64,000 nt of DNA from Valencia hispanica (taxonomy: Eukaryota > Chordata > Actinopteri > Cyprinodontiformes > Valenciidae), in NCBI GenBank assembly GCA_963556495.2, contig OY747705.1, positions 23,425,501 through 23,489,500 on the forward strand. Direction: 5' to 3'. This document shows, piece by piece, positions 32,843-44,800 of the stretch. Both the position numbers and the translations under genes were made by a program. Position 1 is the first letter of the stretch; the number at the start of each line of letters is the position of its first letter. A model generated the notes under the pieces. That model was not told the origin of the DNA and made no database searches. It saw nothing but the letters and a program-made list of their open reading frames with translations.

Positions 32843-35800
32843 CTAGGCAAGGCAAGGTAATTTTATTTGTATAGGATACTTTCAACAACAAAGCAATTTG
32901 CTTTACATAAAAACAGCAATAAAGCACAACACATATGACACATTAAAACATTACTCAAAGGCAGCTCTAAACACATGGGTTTTTAGCTTCGATTTTAAAG
33001 GAACTCAGTGTTTCAGCAGCTTTGCAGTCATCTGGAAGTTTGTTCCAGATAAGGGGAGCATAGAAACTGAAAGCTGCTTCTCCATGTTTGGTTCTAATTC
33101 CAGGGATGTTGAGTAGACTGGAATTAGAGCACCTGAGTGGTCTGGGGGGTTGGTATAGTGACAACAGATCTTCATCATACTTTGGTGCTAAGCCATTCGG
33201 TGATTTATAAACTAGTAAAAGTATTTTGAAGTCTATTCTCTGAGCTACAAGGAGCCAGTTTAAGGAGTTTAGAACTGGGGTGATGTGCTCTATTTTCTTG
33301 GTTCTTGTGAGGATGCAAGCAGCAGCGTTCTGGTTACGCTGCAGCTGTCTAATTGACTTTTTAGGTAGACCTGTGAGAACGCTGTTGGAGTAATCGATCC
33401 AACTAAAGATAAATGCATTGATGAGTTTTTTGAGGTCCCGTTGTGACATTAGAAATGTTCTTCAGGTGATAGACAGCTGACATTGTTATTGCCTTTATGT
33501 GACCTTGGAGTATCATCTGCATAGTTATGGTGGAGTCTGACCCAGCTCTCCAGTCGTTTCAATAGTACATAATGATCAACAGAGTCAAATGTTGCACTGA
33601 GGTCCATAAAAACCGACACTGTAGTTCTACCACAGTCTGTATTTATGCGGCTATCATTAAAAACTTTGACGAGAACAGTCTCAGCGCTGTGGTGAGCACG
33701 GAAGCCAGAAAATATCAAAGCAGTTTGTCATTGTTAGGAAGCTATTTAACTGCTGAAAAACAGCGTTTTCAATAATCTTACTGATGAATGGAAGATTAGA
33801 GGTTGGCCTGTACTTCTGTATTAACGTGTTGTCCAGGTCATTCTTCTTTAGAAGTGGTTTGATAACTGCAATTTTTAAAGCCTGGGGGAAGAAACCTGAC
33901 AGGTAGGAGTATTTGAATTAGATCAGAACAAAGGACAGGGATACCTTTCTTAAGAAAAACTGTGGGTAGGATATTGAGGCAGCAAAAGGAGGAGCTTAAT
34001 TGGGTTATGATTTTATGAAGGTGTTTTTGGTTAAATTTATGGAATTCAGACATTTTCTCTACAGTGGTGTTAATTAGGGATGACACTGGTAATGAGTTCG
34101 GTGCTGAAGCACAGATTGACCATCTGATTGTTAGAATCAGTTTTCATTTTCAGTAAAAAAAAGATGGCAAATTCATTGCAGGCCCTGCTGGAGTTTAGTT
34201 CAGGGGCTACTGTCACAGGGGGATTAGTTAGTATTTCCACTGTGTGTAAATGTATGATCTGTGTATTGTCCTACAACACACAGATCATACATTGTAGGAC
34301 AACACACAGATCATTTTTAGAGTACTTAAACAGCATAGCAATTCTTAATCTACACTTCAGAAAGTTGTTAAATCATTGTCAACAAGTAGGAATGTGTGGA
34401 GAAGCTAAAAGTAGAAAGTTGATGGTAGTCCAAGCTCTGCTTTTTTCACACTGGATAAAATATGCTTTTGTGTTTTAGGTAAATACAATCTATATTTGTC
34501 AATGTTGTGAAGCTTAGAAAGCAAGTCAAAAAGTACCAAATAATGAATTCTTTGTCATAGTTTCCATTGTTTTGAAGAACTGAAATGCGGAGATAAGTTA
34601 GGAGGCAGAAAAGGGGAAATAAAACTATTTTACCAAAAAACAACAACAACTATCCAGACTAGGTAATGCAAAACAAGAAATCATGGTGGAAAACTCCGTA
34701 AACAAATGGAGCAAAGAGGAGCTAGATGGAAGGATCTGGCAAACTAAGAGATATTTAAGCTGGAGGGTGATAGCTGAGAGTAGGATTAGTTGTTAAAATC
34801 ATAAATGTTGCATCTGAGGGGGAATAAACACTGAGAAAACTGATGAAACGTAACGTCGGACGTATATATGGAATACCATATGTGGCAAAAGCAAACATTC
34901 AACAGGAAAATGTGGTTTTATGAAGAGAAAGTCAATACTAACACAAATAAGAAACTAAATACATTAAAATACTTAAAGAGTTACACTCAAGCACCAATAA
35001 TGGACAATTGAAAGATTAGTAAATACTGTACACCATGTGTGACACACAAAATAATAAAAATAGAAAAGTCTCGATCACCCCACTCATGCTGTCTGGTCCT
35101 GTTTAAAAAAATAGCTACTTAGTCAACATTTTGTTACAGTGAGACTTATATAGGAATCAAACATGAGTGCTTGATAGTGACTAACGAGAGAAAAGGACTG
35201 ACAGGAACTTGAAGGGAAGATTTTCTATAGATGTTAGATGTTAATATTTACACTTACAGCTTTTCACAGCGCAGGCCTGCAGTGCCTTCTGGACAGGTAC
35301 AGGTGTTGTGTGGGCTGCACGTGGCTCCATGTTGACAAGGTGGGACACATCGTATGGTTACAGCTACAGTAACATCCAACAGTATTACCAAGAGAAAACA
35401 CCTGTTGTTATTTTTTGTATCCACCTAAATCCAGCACACCTATGGATTTGAAACTTATTGACAAACCTGTTTCACAGAGACTGCCGGTGAATCCTTTGGC
35501 GCAGTGGCATCGGTTAAAGCCCACACACATACCTCCATTCCTACAAGGTTCCTGGCATTGGATAGGCTCTGATGGGGACAGAAGAGAACAGAGCACCAAT
35601 GTTGTGTAGAGTAATTCAGTTCAACATGTTTCATCTCTGCAGCTCACAGTGAGTGTCAGTGACCAGAAAAAGACTTTCAACAAAGAGCAGAGCAATCACA
35701 ACTGGCCCGTAAACTGGCATGTGTTTGTGTTGTGGAAACATGACCTCAGGTATGAGGAACTCTATTCTGGTTTTGTTTTCAAGAAACAATGCAGTGCTCT

Positions 35801-38800
35801 TACTTACAGTCTGAACCCCCCTTATAAATCAGTAGCCACTTTAAGTAACTAATCATTACAATTTTCATTATTGTAAAGGCTTAATTTCCCCTAAAAAAAT
35901 ATTGGTTTAGTATTTACAATGATATTATTGCTTTAAAGAACTTACAAAATTAAAATACAGATACGGGATATTATGAACTTTAAAGTTATTGGGCATTTTT
36001 GTCATTTTACCAATCTGGCATCGAGCTCCTTGCCATGCAGCAACACACGTGCATTTGTTAACATCCACACATCTTCCCCCATTCTGACAGGGTGGAGTGC
36101 ACAGTGCTACAAAACACAAAGAGAAATCACTTAGACTATATTACATCTGATCCAGTCTGCAGTCTATAAATGAACAGTTTCTCTTTTTTTTCTTTATGTT
36201 GTGACCAGTTTTTATAACACGGAGCTGCTAAACCATTTGCAAAGGAAATTACAATTAGAAAGTCAACAATCGGATATATATAGTTGGATCTGAAAAAGAT
36301 TTTGTGTAACTGCTTCCAGATGTGTTGTTGTGATTTTACTCACGCAACAGGCACTGAGGGCCCGTGTAGTCAGAGGAACACTGGCAGGTATCAGGGCCTA
36401 CACAGCGACCACCGTTGGCACAAGGCAGCTCACATACAGCTAAGCATGGAGAGATGGAAAGATATTAAACCTAAACAGTCACAGACATATAAAACTGGAA
36501 CAATACAGTGGCTTGCAAAATTATTCGGCCCCCTTGAACTTTTCCACATTTTGTCACATTACAGCCACAAACATGAATCAATTTTATTGGAATTCCACAT
36601 GAAAGACCAATACAAAGTGGTGTACACGAGAGAAGTGGAACGAAAATAATACATGATTCCGAACATTTTTTACAAATAAATAACTGAAAAGTGGGGTGTG
36701 CGTAATTATTCAGCCCCCTGAGTCAATACTTTGTAGAACCACCTTTTGCTGCAATTCCAGCTGCCAGTCTTTTAGGGTATGTTTCTACCAGCTTTGCACA
36801 TCTAGAGACTGGAATTCTTGCCCATTCTTCTTTGCAAAACAGCTCCAGGTCAGTCAGATGGACAGCGTTTGTGAACAGCAGCTTTCAGATCTTGCCACAT
36901 ATTCTCGATTGGATTTAGATCTGGACTTTGACTGGGCCATTCTAACACATGGATATGTTTTGTTTTAAACCATTCCATTGTTGCCCTGGCTTTATGTTTA
37001 GGGTCGTTGTCCTGCTGGAAGGTGAACCTCCGCCCCAGTCTCAAGTCTTTTGCAGACTCCAAGAGGTTTTCTTCCAAGATTGCCCTGTATTTGGCTCCAT
37101 CCATCTTCCCATCAACTCTGACCAGCTTCCCTGTCCCTGCTGAAGAGAGGCACCCCCAGAGCATGATGCTGCCACAACCATAATTGACGGTGGGGATGGT
37201 GTGTTCAGAGTGATGTGCAGTGTTAGTTTTCCGCCACACATAGCGTTTTGCATTTTGGCCAAAAAGTTCCATTTTGGTCTCATCTGACCAGAGCACCTTC
37301 TTCCACATGTGTGCTGTGTCCCCCACATGGCTTGTGGCATACTGCAAACGGGACTTCTTATGGTTTCTTTTAACAATGGCTTTCTTCTTGCCACTCTTCC
37401 ATAAAGGCCAACTTTGTGCAGTGCACCACTAATAGTTGTCCTATGGACAGATTCCCCCACCTGAGCTGTAGATCTCTGCAGCTCGTCCAGAGTCACCATG
37501 GGCCTCTTGGCTGTATTTCTGATCTGCGCTCTCCTTGTTCCGCCTGTGAGTTTAGGTGGACGGCCTTGTCTTGGTAGGTTTACAGTTGTGCCATACTCCT
37601 TCCATTTCTGAATGATCACTTGAACAGTGCTCCGTGGGATGTTCAAGGCTTGGGAAATCTTTTTGAAGCCTAAGCCTGCTTTAAATTTCTCAATAACTTT
37701 ATCCCTGACCTGTCTGGTGTGTTCTTTGGACTTCATGGTGTTGTTGCTCCCAACATTCTCTTAGACAACCTCTGAGGCCGTCACAGGGCAGCTGTATTTG
37801 TACTGACATTAGATTACACACAGGTGCGCTCTATTTAGTCATTAGCACTCATCAGGCAATGTCTATGGGCAACTGACTGCACTCAGACCAAAGGGGGCTG
37901 AATAATTACGCACACCCCACTTTTCAGTTATCTATTTGCAAAAAATGTTTGGAATCATGTATGATTTTCGTTCCACTTCTCACGTGTACACCACTTTGTA
38001 TTGGTCTTTCACGTGGAATTCCAATAAAATTGATTCATGTTTGTGGCTGTAATGTGACAAAATGTGGAAAAGTTCAAGGGGGCCGAATACTTTTGCAAGC
38101 CACTGTATAATTATAAAGAAAGGCAATGCAAATCTAAACATCTCATGTGAACATATGCTTTATCAACAATACAAAGTTATAGAGATAAATGTTCCTTTTG
38201 ATGAAATAAGACAGTACCTGTGTGGCAGCCTGCTCCTGTCCACCCAGAGGGACACAAACACATGTTCCAGCGCATGCAGGTACCTCCATGAGCACAGGGT
38301 GGAGAGCACATGGCTGAAACAACCAACCAACATGGATTTATCACAACCTCACTTTATACTTTACTTTAAACCAATATTTCACTGTCTCTTATCTTGTTTA
38401 AGTTGTGTACAATAGTAGTTAATGAAAAACACAATAAACAATAGGATTTTTGCTTGTTTTATATTTTAGTGAAAAAATTAACAGTTATTTCAGAGCTTTT
38501 CTTTTTTTTTTACGCCGTTATTGTCAAAGTATGCTCACAATGCGAATAGTACAGGTTAAATTGTTTAAGGCCAGCTGGTACGATAAGTGCCATTTAGTTC
38601 ATTTTTACAGGTAGTAAGTAGCAATATGCAATTCGAGCTATAAATGTTAGTAGAGGCTTGAAACATCAGGCCTTTTCACCAAATTTTATCTAACATACAA
38701 TATCATTTAAAAAAACATTTTTTGGTTTTTATTTACATCTTATCAAAAAACAGCTTAGCGAGTAAAGCTGGTGAATATTATTGAAACCGAACTGCATTTC

Positions 38801-41800
38801 TTCTTCCACATATGGCCAAAATAACATCAATATGTTGTGTGCAAATACACAAATACACATGCAGATCTTGTAAATATTTTTAAATTATCCGGCTCACTTA
38901 GACATTCCTAAAATCTTAATATACCATTTTCATTTTTATGTTTTAATATCTGCACAGTACTTTGGTTTTGTAATTTGGTCCTTAATATACATATATCATA
39001 CTTAATTCCAGTTTTTTTGTTTTTTCTTGTGTGAATCAAAATGCTTCTATTACCTGTTATTTTATTCCTGTTAAAGCTGAATTTCCCATCTGTGGGACAA
39101 TAAAGGGTGATTGTATTCTATGTTAAAAAATCCTTTGTCTCATTAGTTGTCAAAGCACGTATAAATATGGGTACGAAACAACCAAAACGTAATCCTTTAC
39201 ATGGAGGTTTGTACCTGAGCATCCCACACCAGGGTAGCCTGGAGGACAGTCGCAGCTGTTTGGCCCTACACAGACTCCGTAGTTCTGACATGGCGGGTCA
39301 CACATAGCTGGAGCAGATAAAAGATGCATTAACTCACACTGTAAACCGTTATTTTACTTCAACATAAACTATTTTGTTGTGATTATTATTTTTATTATTA
39401 TTATTAAAACTGTGCTAATTACTAAACCAGAATAAGCTGTTTGTAATACATTTCAGCATTGTGCATTGCAATAATCCTAATAAGTAAAGATAACTAAGCA
39501 AGTTATGTTACTTTCGGAGAGGGCAGAGCTGTGTCATGGTATTTCACTCAACAACAACAACAACGAAAAGCATCCGGCTGCAGAAAACAAAAAGGGGCAG
39601 TGTCGGGACATGGCACTATTGCATTCCGGAACTGAAGGGGGCGCTACTTTCTATATTAGCTGCACTGTCTCACGTTTTTTTCTTTTGAAATTCTTATGGG
39701 CAGCCTAAGAGACCTCCCCTTCCTGTTGGCCCATGGGTCCCTTGGCTGAAAAAAAATGAATGCCATAAAAGTCATTTTCTGGTCCGCTTTGCCTTACGTC
39801 CTGAATCCCACATATGATGTTCCTCACTTTAAATGACAACTAATGACGTGCGTTTTGACTGTGTTTGTCAAGTGATTGGGGATTTATTTGAATGTAAAAA
39901 TTCGCAATTAAAATGCCTACAATTTAGAAGTTGCATATATGACGTCACAGAGCTAACACTAGCTAGCACTAGCTAGCACTTAAAATACCGAGATCTTGTG
40001 GAGCTGCATGCGGGCTCTCACTCAACTGACTATTTCTCCCCAGCATAGCTGCCACTTTCCACAGTTATGGTGGTTTTCTCCACGTTTAATGGTCCTTCCT
40101 TCGTCCTGGTGGAAGGAGGCAAAACCGGCTAATCTCACAGCCTTTTTTCTCCTTCAGTTGTACTCCACTAAGTGTTTTACTCAAAACCTAAAGTAACTTT
40201 TGCCACAGGTTGAAAATTAGCGTTTTGTCTGCATCAAAATGTGTCTTTTAAATTCACGGACATCATATGATAAATCAAGGGCACATTTCAAATGGGATCA
40301 GAAAATACGTTTTCTCTTTTTCTCTTTTTTTGGGCAGTAGGGGACCCATGGACCGGAAGTAGAAGGGCGTGCCTTAGGCTCCCCATAGATTCCGGTCATT
40401 GTTAAAGTTATACCATACACTACATCTACAATTTAACTATTGTAGTTTATTTAACCTTTGATCTCTGTTTTCTAACACAATATTGTTATAGGGTTTGGAA
40501 TCAAAAATGACATCAGAGTTTGAACACCAGAAGCAAACAACGCACACAAGGGCAGGTCAAAACAACACACTTCCAAGTCACTGTTGATACAAAAAAAACA
40601 TGCCACTAAGCCCCCAAGGAAATAGGTTAATAAGTCCACTCCCGCTACAATATTTAGCGAACATTGTTAAATGAAAAAAAGTTAAGAAACATCATGTTTA
40701 CAACTATATCCGTTGGTTTTACTCTTTAAATTCTGTTTTTAAAGCTGCAGACAACTTTACTTCGCAATTTCCTATGTGGAACTGTGGAACCACTGCTATT
40801 TGTATGGAAAAATATGATAAAGCAGGTCAACTGAGCCAAATGAAAGAGGGAAACTGTAAACCAAATCAACCAAAATAAAGATTTTCGAATTGTCTGTTTT
40901 AAGCATTTGCTTGTGGACATAAATAACCAGAGTTTTAGATTTAGTAATGTCACTGCCCATGACAAAATTGCTCTGACATTACATGTGTTTACATTTAGAA
41001 ACAGCATTTATGCCCTCAGAGCTCTGTTGATATTATCGATTGTCCAAGTGCTTTTTGCTTGTTTGTTTTTACAAGCTCAATTACTGCTCTATGTAGAAGT
41101 TAGAGAAAGCTATTCTGGGTGGATAGGATCTGGGGAACTACTGCCCCTACAGGTTTACATGTCTATGAATGTGCTTAACAACGCACTTATGCGGTTAGGT
41201 GTGGATGGGTTTAAAAACAAAATATTACTAATAATACCAGGTGGTGAGAATATTCAGTTAAAAAAAAAACCCCGGCTACGTGTATCAACCGGAATAACTC
41301 TTTGGTTCAATTAGTTTTCATGAAAAAATAAATAAATGCTTTTTTACCTTTAACAATTGCTGTTGTAAATATTATTGTAAATAAAGCAAGTAATGTTTTC
41401 TTTCAAATAAAACTTTTTCAGAGTTTAATAACAGAGAGACTACATTAAGATAAAGCATAGTCAACATTATAATTACACTAATACATTTCAACCAATTACC
41501 GTAATAAAAAAATGGAGAGAGGAACAGTGACGTTATGAAAGTTCAATATAAAAACTGCATTTTCAATGTACTCAAAATACTGTGTATGCTTTGAAATGTT
41601 AATGTAATGACAAGCGTGAGCAGCAGGGGGCACTGTATTCTGGAGAAGTTTGTGAATGGCAACAGGGTAGCACACAAAGAAGAGTGGTCTGTGGTGTTGA
41701 CCAAAAAAAAGTTTGAAGTGGTACAGTAGCTTCCAAGCATAAGTCATAGTTGGATGCTGTGTTTTTTTTTTAACTAGCGCTAAAAAAACACAAATATCAG

Positions 41801-44800
41801 TATGTCCAAATATAAACAGCATGTATTATGGTGCCAGTAAAGACCGGAATCAATGAAAATTTCAAAATAAAAAAAATGTGATACTGTTGTGGTAGAGACT
41901 GCACGTCCGAGGTGGTCCCATCCGAGAAGCTACATGCAGGAATGTGTGTGTTTGTGTCTGAGGAAGGACTCTGGGTCATCCTGACCTGGGTCGTGGTCCA
42001 GCCGAATTATAAACATCTGGATATTGTCAGACAGCTCGTGCGTCAATATGACGCATGAACCAGGTATAATAATCTGTGTGCTAGTGATAGTGGGGAGGCT
42101 TGCTGGGGTGATTGAAGATAACAGAGCTATATGTCATCAATGCTTTGTCCTGCACAGAGAAGGTAAGTAAACTAATAAACCGGCAGAGGCTGTATTCCAG
42201 AACTAAAGCTGTGTTGACTGTTCTTAAACTCTACTCAATACCTTGTATGTCAAACCGGACCAACAATACCATGGCTAATGTTGGAAATATCGCCCCCTTC
42301 AGTTCCACAATGCAACTGTGCCATTTCTAAATATGATATGAATCTGACAACTGAGGCAGGCAGGCAGTTATACGCACAAGCAACCTGGGTGCAGAAAGAG
42401 ATGCTGGCCTTTTAAAGGAGTCATGACCTGTAATTTTCACTTTTCCACGAGATAAAAATGTATGTTATGATTGCTTAATGATTATACACTGGCCGGGAAC
42501 CCAGCATTTAAAATTGAAGCCTTTGTTTACCCATCGGTTCGTCAACCAGCCCACATGCACGCGCACTCAAATATGTGATGTTAATTTCTGGCCGACTTGA
42601 CGTCAAGTCGGCGCAAGATTTACCATATATGGACATCGCAGACCTATGCTGCAAGAAGCCCGTCCTGCCCCTCTCCCATTACTGAATTCCGATTTGAAGT
42701 ATGAACTTGAACGAGAATGATGCAGAAACGTAGTGCACACGTGAGCTGCTCTGTTGTTGACTGCCAGAATCAAAATGGAAATATTTTTTCTCTCCCAAGA
42801 ACGGACCAAGCTATCAGGAATCAGTGAATTAAATTCATTTTTAATGACGTGGTTCCTACAACAACTGGTTTAGGTGTCTGTGCTGAACATTTTACGCCGG
42901 AATCCTTTACGAATTTGGGACAATATCAGGCGAAGTTGGCATCGAAGCTCCATTTGGAAAAAGGGGCCATTCCAGCAATCAGAAACTTGCCTGCAATTGA
43001 AACGGTGTTTTTATAGCTCTACTGTGTGTAACAAACAGCAGCTAACTGCTAATGCGGCTATTGTATGCTAGCAGGAGTAGTAGCTTCTAGGACAACACGG
43101 GTAATGGCTGCTACTTTGCAAACAACAAATGACCTAGAATGCAGTTACAATTGAAGGTCGGGTTCCACTCACAACTTGCGTCATTTTGGAAGCGTTACCT
43201 GCGACAGCCAAAATATCGCATCAGATCTCGCGAGACAATAATGCCTTAAGAAATAAGGGTCAGAGGAGCTCTGTGTTTATTTTTTTCAACTTTTCTTTTT
43301 TAGAAGGGCCTGAAAGACTATAATTGAGCGTGGGTATCCAACATAATACTAGGTTATGACTCCTTTAAATACCTCTGGTTTCCATTATTAATATTTGTGG
43401 TTAATCAGCAGTTGCAGTGTTTGTTAGCCAAGGGCAGGGGTTGCGTTAATCAAATATTTTCTATTAACCGGTTTCTTTTAACGGTAAAGGAAAATTCTGA
43501 AGACCATCTCATTTTGACAGATTCCAAATCCACCCCTGAGCACATTTTGCAGATGCGAAGACAGTGCTCTATGCTGAGTGTTCAGGCCACAGCAGGTAAA
43601 AAATTTCATAATTATAATTAATACATAATTAATACATGTAGCTTATTAATCTGCTCAGTGTGTAATGGCACAATGTGGATTCTCTGTTCAGTTTGTTCGG
43701 TTTGAACATGAATTAAAATGAATGACAATTAAATATGACCTAATATGTAATTATTATCATTTTAAAGAATGACAGGTAAAAATAGATTATGACTGGATTT
43801 TTTTACCTCGTCAGTCAAAATGACCGACAACAAAAAATTGTAAGGCAACCTCTGGCCAAGGTTTATCTGATATGAAGTTATCAGATTGTTACATTTTTAA
43901 TCATCCACTCATTCCAATCGCTTCTTCTGATCGCTTGCTACCAAAGACATCTTTTGTTTGCCTTGAAAGGGGTGCAAGTTGATGGAATTTTGTAGAACTT
44001 GCACGTGTTGTTTTTATTAAAGCGATTTGTGCAATCAACAGCACAAAAAGACATGAACGTGTTGCTTTCTGCACCCTACATGCTCAACATTTCATCTACT
44101 GGGAGAGGGTTTTGAAGAAATCTGATAAGTGTTACATTTTATATCTTACTGAACAGACCCATAAGCTCAGTCTAAATGGCCTAATTAAACAGCAAACTCA
44201 GCTATGTTTTATGAAGACAGCTATCTGTTGGTTCACTGACTGTTAAAGAGCAACTCACCCCCAAATCCACTTTTTTTTGCTGATAAACGTTTTTATAATT
44301 TTTAATTTAGTACTTTTAATTTTAGTACATTTTAGTAAAAATATAAATGTTCAACCAGAAACAGTCAGTTCGGCGCCCTCTTCAAGTTAAAACTTTACAC
44401 TGCACTTGAATTCGAATCAGGCATTGCTACTGGCTCAGCCACTATGGCTGACGTCAGCCATCCTGCAGCTGTGGAGTATAAAACAAGTCCGGTCTCGGCC
44501 TCACCTCCATAGCGAGTTGAAGTTGGAAAAGCAAGGAAGTGTTGACTTCACCCAGGCCCCTCCCCCCCATGATCTCCCTCATTCCGCCAGGAAAGGCCTC
44601 CTTTTTCCTAATTTTTCAAACCGGAAATGTAGGTGGAGTAAGACTCTGGTAGGGGGTGAGTTGCTCTTTAACAATAATGTGCCTGCCACAGGCTAACAGG
44701 CTAATGGGGTTAACGCGTGTTTGGTTTCAGAGGTCATTCTTGCATTTATATCAGTACTGAACAGGTATATACTTTTCTATACAGCTATTAGCAATAATTT

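Larger units (their letters stand above)
35258..39307 (-). other. Block of six short EGF modules (exons 14-19)
   Basis: These exons are 93-106 bp, phase 1 (the last ends in phase 2), and each encodes a compact EGF of about 32 residues, for example [19 protein letters not shown]. None has a calcium-binding start. The style is like the tandem EGFs of WIF1 or VWDE and differs from exons 4-13, so the two blocks probably arose by separate exon-duplication series. Confidence 0.85.

Noticed and set aside
32967..33449. 160-codon minus-strand frame as a possible host gene
   Set aside because: Its text ([27 protein letters not shown]) is the C-terminal part of an L2 LINE.
40907..41314. Plus-strand frame of 135 codons in the large EGF gene intron
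   Set aside because: It has no recognisable domain and no splice partners, and the composition matches the surrounding intron.
44406..44696. 96-codon frame at 44.4 kb
   Set aside because: It lies almost wholly inside the TTAA MITE and runs over its right inverted end.
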